A stretch of DNA of 64,000 nucleotides from an uncultured Oscillospiraceae bacterium (GTDB taxonomy: Bacteria > Bacillota > Clostridia > Oscillospirales > Acutalibacteraceae): the NCBI GenBank assembly GCA_958366985.1, contig CATXDC010000008.1, positions 1 to 64,000 on the forward strand. Reading direction: 5' to 3'. Of the stretch, positions 7,247 through 17,000 are shown one piece after another (within the stretch, counting starts at the first letter, position 1; each line of letters begins with the position of its first letter). A program made the position numbers and the translations under genes. The notes below the pieces were generated by a model. It ran no database searches. It saw only the letters and a program-made list of their open reading frames with translations, and was not told where the DNA came from.

Positions 7247-8905
7247 ATGATAGGTTACACCTGCAAATATACTCCCATTGAACTTCTTGAAGCTTTGGGC
7301 GGAGAATGCGTGCTTATTAACTCTCAAACAACAAGTTTTTCCGCTGCTGAAAGCGAAGGTCATTCGAATCTCTGCTGCCACTGCAAGGCTTTGCTTGAGC
7401 ACTGCCTTTCGGGCGGAATAAGAGAATTTGTATTTGTAAACTGCTGCGACAGTGTCCGCAGAATTTACGATATAGTAAAAGAAAAAGGAGATTATGACTT
7501 CATCTTTCTTCTGGATCTCCCGAGAACCGGAGGCACCTGCTCTGTAAACCGCTTTAAAGATGAAATTCTGCGTCTTTACAGGGAATATTCCGCATATAAA
7601 GGCACATCCTTTTCCCCGGAAAAGTTTTATGCCGCATTTAAAGATGACAGCATGTATCCAAACGGAGAATTCATCGCCCTTACAGGAGCAAGAGTGAGCC
7701 GTGAAACAAAGAAAATCATCGAGGAAAACTCAGTTTATCCCATTGCCGACCTTACCTGCTCCGGCAACAGAAGTCTTTTCCTGATGGAAAGATACGATAC
7801 CTTCGAGGAAGAGGCATATGAATACGCCCATGCTCTGCTCACTCAAATTCCATGCATGAGAATGGCGGATATATCAAGCAGAAAAGCTCTTGCAATTCAT
7901 CCCAATATAAAGGGAATAATTTATCATACTGTAAAGTTCTGCGACTATTATTCCTTTGAATATGAAAATCTTCGCAAGGAAAGCACGCTCCCCATGCTTA
8001 AAATTGAAACGGACTTCACGCCCCTTTCATCGGGACAGCTTTCCACAAGACTTGAAGCTTTCTGCGAAGAATTTGAAGTTAAAAATGTAAAAAAAAATAA
8101 AAAGGACAGTTCTGCTCAGTTAAGCGGCGCACTTTATGCAGGCATAGACAGCGGCTCTACCTCCACAAATGTTGTGGTTATAGATGAAAGCGGAAAAACT
8201 GTGGCAAGCGCAATTGTGAGAACAGGCCCCAGAGCGGAGATGGGTGCAAAACGTGCTTTTGAAAAAATAGAAGAAGAGTACGGAATTAAAATTGAATCCA
8301 TTAAAAAAATAATTGCAACGGGCTACGGCAGAAATAATATAGGCTTTGCACAGGGCGCAAAAACAGAGATAACCTGCCACGGAAGAGGAGCTAATTTTAT
8401 AAATCCCAGTGTACGCACAGTAATTGACATCGGCGGACAGGACAGCAAGGTAATCTGCCTTGACGGAAAGGGAAACGTAACAAACTTTGTTATGAACGAT
8501 AAATGCGCCGCCGGTACGGGAAGGTTTCTTGAAGCAATGGCGAAAACCCTTGAGCTGGAGCTTGAAGAAATGGGAAAGCGTGGTCTATCATGGAAAGAGA
8601 ATATAACCATTTCAAGTATGTGTACGGTTTTCGCTGAATCGGAGGTCATCTCCCTTATTGCCGAAAACAAAAGCAGCGATGACATTATTCATGGTCTCAA
8701 TAAATCCGTAGCATCAAAGACTCTTTCACTGGTAGCCCGCACAAATCACACACCTGTTTACATGATGACGGGCGGCGTTGCAAGAAACAAAGGCGTTGCA
8801 GCCGAAATTGAAAAGGGACTTAATGATAAACTTTTCATTCCCGAAAATCCCGATTTATGCGGAGCTTTGGGAGCTGCTCTTTTTGCTTTGGACAGCGACA
8901 ATTAA
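7247..8905 (+). CDS. Fusion of dehydratase D-component-like domain and BadF/HgdC-type ATP-dependent activase
   Basis: 552 residues in two parts. Residues about 1-280 form a Cys-rich domain resembling the D component (CKYTPIELLEALG, C43-C44-x-C46, NCCDS near 65-69). Residues 297-550 are an ASKHA-fold activase: DSGSTSTN (301-308), DIGGQDSK (394-401), and the two cluster ligands C420 (NDKCAAGTG) and C459 (SSMCTVFAES), which in this family bridge one [4Fe-4S] across a homodimer. It would hydrolyse ATP to drive electrons into the partner encoded just upstream. Activases are usually separate proteins of about 260 residues, so the fusion ties donor and a second D-like domain in one chain. RBS GAGGAAA. 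Confidence 0.78.
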   Translation: MIGYTCKYTPIELLEALGGECVLINSQTTSFSAAESEGHSNLCCHCKALLEHCLSGGIREFVFVNCCDSVRRIYDIVKEKGDYDFIFLLDLPRTGGTCSVNRFKDEILRLYREYSAYKGTSFSPEKFYAAFKDDSMYPNGEFIALTGARVSRETKKIIEENSVYPIADLTCSGNRSLFLMERYDTFEEEAYEYAHALLTQIPCMRMADISSRKALAIHPNIKGIIYHTVKFCDYYSFEYENLRKESTLPMLKIETDFTPLSSGQLSTRLEAFCEEFEVKNVKKNKKDSSAQLSGALYAGIDSGSTSTNVVVIDESGKTVASAIVRTGPRAEMGAKRAFEKIEEEYGIKIESIKKIIATGYGRNNIGFAQGAKTEITCHGRGANFINPSVRTVIDIGGQDSKVICLDGKGNVTNFVMNDKCAAGTGRFLEAMAKTLELELEEMGKRGLSWKENITISSMCTVFAESEVISLIAENKSSDDIIHGLNKSVASKTLSLVARTNHTPVYMMTGGVARNKGVAAEIEKGLNDKLFIPENPDLCGALGAALFALDSDN

Positions 8906-8934
8906 TAAGCAAAACAATATTTACAGATAAAATT

Positions 8935-8967
8935 ATCCCTGCTTACATTTAGTAAACAGGGATTTTT
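8935..8967. terminator. Terminator between activase and hemolysin III genes
   Basis: ATCCCTG/CAGGGAT stem with inner TTAC/GTAA and T5 run at 8963-8967; lies between convergent genes. Confidence 0.8.
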
Positions 8968-8981
8968 CGTGTTAATTTATC

Positions 8982-9626
8982 TTATGCACAGGGAAGAACA
9001 TAAAAAGCTATGCAGAAAAAGTGAAGTATGGTTCCGCCCAGTACAAACAGATGCCAGATGCTGTGCATATAGCGTACTTTTTTAAGGCCGTAAAAAATAA
9101 GTCCCGCCGTATAGCTTATGCCGCCGGCAAGGAGCAGATAAAAGCCATTGCCCAGAGCATGATAAATAGGCACTACAATGGAAATTGCCGCCCAGCCCAT
9201 TACCACATACAGCACCATTGAAATTACAGTAAACTTTTTTATATCAATGGAGTTTAAAACTATTCCCAAAACAGCCGCCGCCCATACTGCTATAAATACA
9301 GCCAATGCAGCTTTTGAACCCTTAAGCAAAACAAGGGTAAAGGGAGTATAGCTTCCCGCAATGAGGATGTAAATTGTGGAATGATCGAAAATTCTGAAAA
9401 TCTTTTTGACTCCCGGCATTGGAAAAGCATGGTAAAGTGTGCTCATGGTATATAAAATTACCATTGAAAGACCGTACACAATAAATGCAGCCACACCGAT
9501 TACAGAACCTTTCATAGCTGCTATTGTGACAAGTACCGTTGAACCTATAATCGCAAAAAGACTTCCGACTCCGTGAGAAACGGAATTAAATATTTCTTCG
9601 CCTACTGTATAAAGCTTAGCTTCCAT
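8982..9626 (-). CDS. Hemolysin III / PAQR-family membrane protein
   Basis: 214-residue protein with about seven hydrophobic helices. Family motifs are HGVGSLFAIIG near the N-terminus, TLYHAFP, and DHSTIYILIAGSYTP, with conserved His residues that bind metal in PAQR relatives. The Bacillus cereus relative was reported as a pore-forming hemolysin, but for most chromosomal copies the role is unknown. The start at 9626 is chosen over a longer frame opening at 9734 because AAGGAGG stands at the right spacing before ATG GAA. Transcribed alone. Confidence 0.88.
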   Translation of the reverse strand: MEAKLYTVGEEIFNSVSHGVGSLFAIIGSTVLVTIAAMKGSVIGVAAFIVYGLSMVILYTMSTLYHAFPMPGVKKIFRIFDHSTIYILIAGSYTPFTLVLLKGSKAALAVFIAVWAAAVLGIVLNSIDIKKFTVISMVLYVVMGWAAISIVVPIYHALGNGFYLLLAGGISYTAGLIFYGLKKVRYMHSIWHLFVLGGTILHFFCIAFYVLPCA

Positions 9627-9764
9627 ACACTTCTGCCTCCTTATAAAACCGTTATGAACCATTGTAATATTAATAAAGTATAAAGTAAACCATAACAGAA
9701 CATATTTTAGTGGATTAATATAATAAGCAGACAAAGAACTTTGGCTTTACTTAAAGCATACATT

Positions 9765-9802
9765 AAAAAATTACCACTCAGAACAATTGTTTTGAGTGGT
9801 AA
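9765..9802 (-). terminator. Terminator of the zinc-ribbon protein gene
   Basis: TTACCACTCA (9771-9780) pairs with TGAGTGGTAA (9793-9802); on the minus strand it is followed by a T6 run. Confidence 0.8.
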
Positions 9803-9817
9803 TTTTAACGTTTTATA

Positions 9818-10648
9818 TTAATTATATGCTTTTATATTTTCAAGCATCTTATTATTTTCTTCAGCATAAAAACCAGTTACAATAACAACTACCATAGTAT
9901 TGTCAATTTTTCTGACACAATAGCTCTGTACTAAATCAATATCGCCGTTTTTAACAGGACAATCAGCTGTCAGATATGTCTGATTTGCGATGGTTTTCGT
10001 AGTGTAATTATCAGTAACTTCATATGCAATATTTGTTGTTTGTGCAAGCTGATCCATGAGAATATCCAAATACTCTTCTTCATCGATTTTGGGTATTGCG
10101 GGAAGCTTTTCATAACTGATAATCAGTGATTCATAAGAAGTATCGGAAGCCATAAAGAATCCGCAGTCAGTTGTTTCATTTTCTGATGATGTGTAATATT
10201 CACTGTCAGCATTCGAAAATCCTTCCGGAAGCGTCAATTTAATATTTGCCCATTCGTTTATATATGTAGTCCCGTCAAATGTTCCTTTTGTGTACTCAAC
10301 CTTCGGTACTTCTTCTGCCACTTTTGTATTACTGCCGGATGAATCATTATTCTGACTGTTCCTTCCTAATAAAAATCCCATTCCTACTAAGAAAAATACC
10401 AAAATAACAGCAACTATCGCTACAACAACGCCTTTCTTATTTTTGCGTGGCTGCGAAGGACTCATTGGCTGCTGATTGTATGCAGGGTACCCGTTGTTGT
10501 TATACATTGAGTTATTAGAACTTTCTATGGGCGTTTCATAAAAACTTCTGTCTATCTGAATTTCCGAATCAAAATTTGATGAGCCGCAATACTGACAAAA
10601 CCTGTCAGTATCATTGACCATCTTACCGCAGTTGCTGCATTTTTTCAT
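9818..10648 (-). CDS. Zinc-ribbon, single-pass membrane protein of unknown function
   Basis: 276 residues. The N-terminal zinc ribbon has C4-x2-C7 and C18-x2-C21, then a Asn/Gln/Pro-rich linker (about 30-70), one membrane helix (about 73-95), and an extracytoplasmic domain of about 180 residues without a family I recognise. With the ribbon in the cytoplasm and the folded domain outside, it could be a membrane sensor, but that is inference. RBS AAGGGG precedes the ATG. A second protein starting with the same ribbon type begins at 63812, so the organism seems to have several such proteins. Confidence 0.75.
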   Translation of the reverse strand: MKKCSNCGKMVNDTDRFCQYCGSSNFDSEIQIDRSFYETPIESSNNSMYNNNGYPAYNQQPMSPSQPRKNKKGVVVAIVAVILVFFLVGMGFLLGRNSQNNDSSGSNTKVAEEVPKVEYTKGTFDGTTYINEWANIKLTLPEGFSNADSEYYTSSENETTDCGFFMASDTSYESLIISYEKLPAIPKIDEEEYLDILMDQLAQTTNIAYEVTDNYTTKTIANQTYLTADCPVKNGDIDLVQSYCVRKIDNTMVVVIVTGFYAEENNKMLENIKAYN

Positions 10649-10944
10649 AAATGTTACCCCTTTTAATATATTGTTATACCCCTATATCAGTAAATTTTTG
10701 AGCAAAAACTCCGAAATTTCATCTAATGAAGTCCTTATAATTTTTGCGAACTCAACCCCATAAAACGCAAAATGCACAAAATTACAGATATAGACAAGTA
10801 AATAATATATTAAATGTATAATTTTGTCAACAATACGCTATAAAAGAAGGTAAAATAAATTATTTTGTATTATATTTCAAAATAAGTGAACCGTTGAGAA
10901 AATTCTATGATACAAACTGATATTAAACAAATGTCAGCTGTATA
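10649..10944. other. AT-rich intergenic stretch
   Basis: About 300 bases between two minus-strand genes. I see no repeat, RNA gene or clear terminator in it; it probably holds the promoter of the zinc-ribbon protein gene. Confidence 0.4.
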
Positions 10945-11859
10945 TTATTTTTTCTTTTCCGCAGCAGCTACGAGAGAACCCATAACTATTACAATACCGC
11001 AGATAATGCTTTTTAAATCGGGAACTGTTCCGAGAATTACAAAGGAAAATACGATCGCCCAGGCGGAATAAGTGATATTAAGAGGCATTGCTTTTGATAC
11101 TCCCAAATTTCCCAGTGCTTTATAATAACAAAGATAAGATGCCGTTCCGAAAAATGCAGCCAAAGCTATAAATCCGAAAGCTTTCGTAGGCAAAGCGGAA
11201 ACGGTAAAACTCCATCCTCCGATTACCGGTAAAACTATTACTCCGTAGAAAAAAGCTGACATCAGCTGACGAAGCTGAAGAGCATGAGAGTTGCTCACCT
11301 GGGGATCCTTCATTCCGTAGGCGCAGATTACTCCCTCAGATGCCCAGCCTACACAGCAGAGCAATGCGCAGACAAAACCTAAAACAAAATTTTCCGGTCG
11401 TTCCCCTCCCGGTTCATATCCGAGAGCAACAACACCCAAAATTGAAGCAATGAGTCCGGCTATCTGTACGGGACGCATTTTCTCCTTTAAAAAGACAAAT
11501 GACAGAAAAGCTCCCAGTGCAGGATACATTGCCGAAATAATGGCCGTATATGCGGGTCCTATGTATTTAATCGCCGCAACATAACCTGACATTCCCACAG
11601 GTCCGCCTAAAACTGCGGCTATGAGAATGAATTTACCGCTTCTCGTTTTTAACGCTCTTATAACATTCTTAAACTGTTTTGTTATTCCGGTATATATGAG
11701 CATCCACACCGATGAACACAAATCATGTAAAAACGTACTTACAAAAGGAGCTAAAAAGGCAGCCTGCTCTCCTGAAACAAAAGGAGTCATGGAGAGAGCC
11801 ACACCTAAAACAACTGTATCCAGCGCCCAAAGCACCCCTGCCGTTAAACCTGTAACCAT
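10945..11859 (-). CDS. EamA/DMT-family transporter
   Basis: 304-residue protein with about ten hydrophobic segments and two EamA-like halves, e.g. the segment with YIGPAYTAIISAMYPALGA in the first half and a matching SKAMPLNITYSAWAI in the second, a sign of the internal duplication typical of drug/metabolite transporters. The substrate cannot be told; relatives export amino acids or metabolites. GAGG about 10 bases upstream supports the start at 11859. Stands alone between a membrane protein gene and the pseudogene at 12.1 kb. Confidence 0.85.
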   Translation of the reverse strand: MVTGLTAGVLWALDTVVLGVALSMTPFVSGEQAAFLAPFVSTFLHDLCSSVWMLIYTGITKQFKNVIRALKTRSGKFILIAAVLGGPVGMSGYVAAIKYIGPAYTAIISAMYPALGAFLSFVFLKEKMRPVQIAGLIASILGVVALGYEPGGERPENFVLGFVCALLCCVGWASEGVICAYGMKDPQVSNSHALQLRQLMSAFFYGVIVLPVIGGWSFTVSALPTKAFGFIALAAFFGTASYLCYYKALGNLGVSKAMPLNITYSAWAIVFSFVILGTVPDLKSIICGIVIVMGSLVAAAEKKK

Positions 11860-12084
11860 AAAAACAAAACCTCATTGATTAAATTTCACTGTTTTAAAAA
11901 TCCATGCGTAAATTAAAATATCATTTAACTGAGCGTATTGCAAGGGGTTAGAAGCAATAAGGAAAATTTGTTTGAGGTTTTTGATATTTTCATTTTTCTG
12001 ATTTGACTTTCGTGTATAATTTTATATATGATAAAACCATATTGAAATAACTATAAACAGAAATTATATAAGGAAGTGACGCAG

Positions 12085-12389
12085 GTGAAAGATATTCTTT
12101 CTATAATAACCGCACACCGTGAAGATCGGGGCTGGACTGAGTATCAGCTTACAGAACGCTCTGATTTGCCACAATCCACAATTTCCTCATGGTACCGCAG
12201 GAACATGGTTCCCACTGTTCCGTCTTTGGAAAAAATCTGTACATCTTTCAGCATCACCCTCTCTTAACTTTTTGCAGAAGAAGATACACCGGTTTCCTTA
12301 ACTGACAGACAAAAAAACTTTTGGAGCGCTGGTCAAGACTCAGCAGTGAGCAGCAGAACGCTATATTTGCACTGATTGATAAAATGTAA
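12085..12389 (+). pseudogene. Broken XRE-family HTH regulator
   Basis: The frame opening at GTG 12085 (SD AAGGAAG) encodes a helix-turn-helix (TEYQLTERSDLPQSTISSWY) but hits TAA at 12265-12267 after ITLS, where relatives typically have Gln (one C-to-T change from CAA). The same frame continues past it with FAEEDTPVSLTDRQKNF, then a single-base slip near 12310-12320 moves the family-like C-terminus (ERWSRLSSEQQNAIF, ALIDKM) to another frame, ending at TAA 12387-12389. Two independent lesions make it a pseudogene; the HTH domain alone (about 60 residues) could still be made. Confidence 0.75.
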
Positions 12390-12390
12390 A

Positions 12391-12436
12391 AAATCCGCCG
12401 GAATTATCATCACTTTGATGTATCCCCGGCGGATTT
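12391..12436. terminator. Bidirectional terminator
   Basis: AAATCCGCCGG (12391-12401) and CCGGCGGATTT (12426-12436), 11-bp perfect stem; T-rich on both sides. The loop has a small CATCA/TGATG stem. It begins at once after the pseudogene's stop. Confidence 0.8.
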
Positions 12437-12512
12437 GATTTTAATTTATAATTTTATCTCTGTTTTTTAAAGGTTTCTTTACTGACAGCTGATGCAAAGA
12501 TTATCAGTAAAT

Positions 12513-13118
12513 TCAGTATTGATCGTCATGATCAGGTGTGTCAAACTCTTCTATAAGATTTCCGTCCCTGTCGTAAAACTTTACGTTTATGATTTTTGTT
12601 GTGACATTAAAAGCTTCGCCGATATTTTCTATTTGAAAAATCATCGGCGATTCATCAATAAATGACTTTTCATAGGTTTTTTCAATACCGTTTGTACTGA
12701 TAATATATACGCACTTTGAAATGCGTTTTTCATTGGCAGAGAAAAACACACGGTTTTCCAAAGGCAAATCATATTTTTCTCCTTGGGGAGACGGACAGAC
12801 ATACACTCCCACATCATCGCCCATTTTTACGGCAGCTTCAAATTTTTGTCTGGCATCCAGCGACAGCTGCGTAAAAACAAACATCTCCTGGGGCTTTGCG
12901 TGGTCCCCGTTTTTAGGTATATAGTAAACTTTTTCATCTATACTGCACCAGAAAAAATCAGTTGCCTTTCTGTCGCTGAGCTCAGCAGCATACTGCTGTG
13001 CACTCTCATAGGAGAAAGTATTGCATTCATAAACAGCGTATGGTATCAAAATCGCTGCTGCCAAAACCAGAAGTACACATACTGTTATCTTTTTTGATTT
13101 CTTCAGTACTGTTTTCAT
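12513..13118 (-). CDS. Membrane-anchored protein of unknown function, partner of XRE regulator
   Basis: 201 residues: a short basic N-terminus, one hydrophobic helix (about 11-30), then a mostly polar extracytoplasmic domain with no family I recognise. It could be a signal peptide or an anchor; no lipobox is evident. It overlaps the upstream regulator gene by four bases (ATGA), so the two are translationally coupled. Together they look like a membrane-bound regulator with an extracytoplasmic partner; function unknown. Confidence 0.6.
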   Translation of the reverse strand: MKTVLKKSKKITVCVLLVLAAAILIPYAVYECNTFSYESAQQYAAELSDRKATDFFWCSIDEKVYYIPKNGDHAKPQEMFVFTQLSLDARQKFEAAVKMGDDVGVYVCPSPQGEKYDLPLENRVFFSANEKRISKCVYIISTNGIEKTYEKSFIDESPMIFQIENIGEAFNVTTKIINVKFYDRDGNLIEEFDTPDHDDQY

Positions 13119-13969
13119 TTCCAGTTCTCCTCTATTTTATTTCCAAAATCGTCATAGAGTGGTTTTTTATCCTTATTTAAAAGTCTGGTAAGAGAAAGAT
13201 CATCATGTCCCTCATAAACATATAAGTCAAGGAATTTTTCATTGTTCTCTATTTTGAATATTTGCTCCATTCCGAAAAACTCGGTAGAATAATAACAGGC
13301 TTCTTTCGGCAGCTCCACGCCTGCAACCGCCATTACGGTTTTACCGTCATCTACAAATAAAAAATAGTTAATTTCTCCGTTTTTCTGGGGCATTATTTCC
13401 ATTGCAAAATTTTTATTATAGCGTCCGGGAAAAATGCGGCTTTCATTATAAACATAAAGTCCGTTCAAGCCTTCGTAGGTATAAAGCACTACCAATTTGT
13501 CCTGCTCGTTTTTTGCTTCAAGAACCTGTGCACTTTCATCTCTATATCTGTTATTAATACTTTTATCAAGTGTTTCAATGTCATCAGGAGCTACCGTTCG
13601 AGAAAAGAGGTAAGAAAAAATTAAAGCACAGATTATTAAAATCGACGCCGCAACTCCTGCACCTATGGCCATAAGCCGCTTTCTGTTCACTTTTTTGCTG
13701 CTGTCTTTCATTGTATCAACTATGATTTTATCGGCAGTTTCCGGCAGAAGCTCTCTTTCCACTTCTCCCCCGTTCAAAATCTCACTTACCGAAACTTCAA
13801 GTTCCTTTGACAAATCTTCCAGCACCGAAACATCGGGCATTCCTCGTCCTGTCTCCCATTTCGAAACAGCTTTATCAGTTACTCCTAATTTTTCCGCAAG
13901 CTCTTTTTGCGTGATTCCTTTTTCCCTGCGTTTTGATGAAATGAATTTTCCCGTTTCCAAAGCGTTCAT
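13115..13969 (-). CDS. Membrane-anchored XRE-family transcriptional regulator
   Basis: 284 residues. N-terminal HTH_3 domain (about 8-65; KRREKGITQKELAEKLGV, then WETGRGMPDVSVLEDLS), a linker, one membrane helix (about 99-123) and an extracytoplasmic C-terminal domain of about 160 residues. This one-component layout links a surface-exposed domain to a DNA-binding domain. Strong RBS (AGGAGGG) and a promoter lie directly upstream, with a CTAC-N5-GTAG repeat at 14025-14037 that may be its own operator. Followed by a coupled membrane protein gene. Confidence 0.8.
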   Translation of the reverse strand: MNALETGKFISSKRREKGITQKELAEKLGVTDKAVSKWETGRGMPDVSVLEDLSKELEVSVSEILNGGEVERELLPETADKIIVDTMKDSSKKVNRKRLMAIGAGVAASILIICALIFSYLFSRTVAPDDIETLDKSINNRYRDESAQVLEAKNEQDKLVVLYTYEGLNGLYVYNESRIFPGRYNKNFAMEIMPQKNGEINYFLFVDDGKTVMAVAGVELPKEACYYSTEFFGMEQIFKIENNEKFLDLYVYEGHDDLSLTRLLNKDKKPLYDDFGNKIEENWK

Positions 13970-13995
13970 AAAAGCTCCCTCCTTACATTATTTAT

Positions 13996-14037
13996 TTTAT
14001 ATTCCTTTTCCTCTTTAAGTCAACCTACCTTTAGTAG
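13996..14037 (-). promoter_or_regulatory. Promoter and possible operator of the XRE regulator
   Basis: On the minus strand TTGACT (14018-14023), 16-bp spacer, TATAAA (13996-14001). The short inverted repeat CTAC/GTAG at 14025-14037 lies next to the -35 box, a place typical for autoregulation. Confidence 0.5.
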
Positions 14038-14044
14038 AGTAGAA

Positions 14045-14076
14045 AAAATCCCGCAGTTTTTTCACTGCGGGATTTT
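14045..14076 (-). terminator. Terminator of the beta-galactosidase gene
   Basis: 13-bp stem around ATCCCGCAGT/ACTGCGGGAT with 6-nt loop; on the minus strand the stem ends in a T-run. Confidence 0.85.
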
Positions 14077-14086
14077 CGATTTTATA

Positions 14087-17000
14087 TTATCTGTTTTTCT
14101 TTGTGAGTATTTCGCCGAAGCCCTCATTCTTTTTATGACTTTGCTGAACGGGTTTTACATCTCCTTCCGGCATAAGCACAAAACCTAAGCGGTATGTTTT
14201 TCCGCTCATGTTAAGATGCTCATCAAGGGGCGGGAATCCCCAGCTGTTATATCCGCCTACTCCGCACTGTCCGGCTGAAAGACGCAGCACAATTTTTTTA
14301 TCCTTACCTTTAAGGTCATAGGAGTGTCCGGCTTCTTCAAGCTCACTGAACTTGTATCTGCCGTAGTTTACTTCCATTTTCCCCTTTGCCTCGGCGGTAA
14401 GCTTTATTCTGTTGCCCGAAACACTGAAGGATTTTACTCCGGTACGGTGTCCGTTTTCCTGGGGCTTCAAATAGGGAGTGAAAAATTCATCTGCGGTACT
14501 TTCGTATTCTCCCATATATGCGCTTAAGTTCCTGTCGCAATAATTTTCATGGGGTCCTTTTCCGAAATAGCGGCAGCTTTCAAAATATTCTGCCAAAATA
14601 AACTCCAAGGCTACATCGGGAACATCGGGCAGACGCTGAGCAGGAGTAAATTCAAACTCCGTCTTTATACCCGCTCCCGTTATAGTGTAGTTAATGAATC
14701 CCTTGCTTTCGGGAACTGTAGGAACGGTAAAGGAGGTTTTGATAATTGCCCTTTTTTCATTCCAGCGGGTTTCCTCTACGGTAAACTTTGCGCTTTCTCC
14801 TGCCAGTCTCCAAAGGGAGTTTTTCACATGACGTGAACATCCTCTGTCGTTATCCGTAAGAGCACGCCAGAATACTGGCTTTACAGGTTCCTTTAAAAGC
14901 TCCTCGCCCATATACTTAAATGAGGAAAGAAGTCCCGTTCTCCTTGAAACCTTGACCTCAATTTCCCGTGACGAAACACAGATATTTCCATAAGTTTCCC
15001 ACATGGAGATTTCTCCGTTTTCGGGGAGTGCTCTGTGCCAGCCGTCATTTGCGTTAACATGGAACTGCTTCTGCGCCACAACCTCTTCATCGGCTTTTCC
15101 GGTGAAAATGAGATTGAGCCACCATTCGTCGTTGGTTATACGGTTAAGCTCCAAATCGAGAACTCCGCTTTTTCCTGCCGGAAGACTGAAGGTCTCTTTG
15201 CCCTCACGGAGTACACCCTTTTCACTCATCTGCTGCCAGCAGAGATTATACTTTGAAAGATCCGTAAAATCGAAGCGGTTTATTATTCTTACAATTCCCT
15301 TTTCGGCGTTTATCTCCTCCACCTCAATGGGACTGAAAAGCTCCTTTATCTCCGGAGTCTTTGGTGTTTCGGAAAGATCCGCAAAGAAAATTCCGTTGCC
15401 GCAGAAGTTGCCGTCATTTGGCATATCTCCGAAATCGCCGCCATAGGCAAAGTATTCGCCGTCAGCACCTTGAGTCAGCAAGCCCTGATCGGCAAAATCC
15501 CAGACAAAGGCTCCGCAGAAATTGGGAAAACGCTTCCAAAGCTTTCTGTATTCATCGTTTCCTCCGCAGGAATTTCCCATTGCATGGGAAAATTCGCAGA
15601 GCATAAAGGGTTTATCGTTATATCTTATAAGTGTCTCCTCGGTTTCCCCTGGAGTTGCATACATTCGGCTGTAAAAATCGCTCAGACCCATATCCTTTGC
15701 GGGATTGTCCCATACTCCCTCATAGTGAACAGGTCTTGTATCCTTCTCTTTGAGGAGATCACGCATTTTGCGGAAATTCTCTCCCCCAGCCGATTCATTG
15801 CCCAAAGACCATATTATAACTGACGGGTGGTTTTTATCCCTTTCGTAAAGACAATTAATCCTGTCCATGCAGGCGCTTTCCCATTTCTTTTCATCGCCTG
15901 GAAGCACCGGACAGTTTCTCACCTTACTGTAACGTGTGCCATGGGTTTCGAGGTTGTTTTCATCTATTACATAAATTCCGTATTTGTCGCAAAGGTCATA
16001 CCAAAGGGGACTATTTGGATAATGGCTTGTGCGCACAGCGTTCATGTTATTTGCCTTTATGAGCTGCGCCGCTTTTTCCATAGTCTCCGGATCCACATAT
16101 CTTCCGTGTTCCGGTGAAAACTCATGACGGTTTACGCCTTTGAGCATAACGGGCTTTCCGTTTACCGTAAGCTGGTTTCCCTTTATTTCAACTTTTCTGA
16201 ATCCTGTTTTAACAGAAACATATTCAACAGGACTTCCGTTTTCATAAAGAGATATAAGCACCTTATAAAGCTTTGGATTTTCCGCAGTCCATGGAGTTAT
16301 ACCGGCAATGGTTGTCTTTAAGCTCACTGTATCGGAATCGGTGAAATCCGCCCTGCCGAATCCAACAGGCTCGCTGCCGTCAAAAATCTCCGCTTCAACA
16401 CTTGAACCCTCCAAGCTTCCCTTTGCAGTAAGCTCCATGAAAAACTGTCCGTCTTTTATCTCACTGCCAGGCTCAGCGGTGATTTTGAAGTCCTCTATAT
16501 ATGTTTCCTCGGTCATGCGTATGTACACATCACGAAAAATTCCGCCCAAACGCCAGAAATCCTGATCTTCAAGCCAGCTTCCCGTGCACCAGCGGTACAC
16601 TTCCAGCGCTACGGTATTCTGTCCCTTTTTAATAAAAGGTGTGATGTCAAACTCCCTTGAATTAAAGGAACTTTCGGCGTAGCCTATTCTCTCACCGTTT
16701 ATATATAAATAGTATGCAGATTCCACTCCGTCAAGGCAGATAGTCACACGCTTTGAAAGCCACTGGGACGGAATCTGGAATTTCTTTATATAAAGACCTA
16801 CGGGATTATATTCCTGAGGAGCAAATGGAGGGATAATATCCTCTCTTCCCTCCCATGGATACTGCACGTTGCAGTACTGGGGATAATCATATCCGCAGCT
16901 TTGCCAACTTGAGGGAACTATAACTGTATCCCATGAGCCGCTGTTAAAGGACGGATGAGCAAAGCCCACACAGCGCCTTGAAGCAGAATAGTTTGGAAAC

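Noticed and set aside
7097..7402. Frames overlapping the dehydratase-like and activase genes on the minus strand
   Set aside because: Shadows of two genes with clear family motifs.
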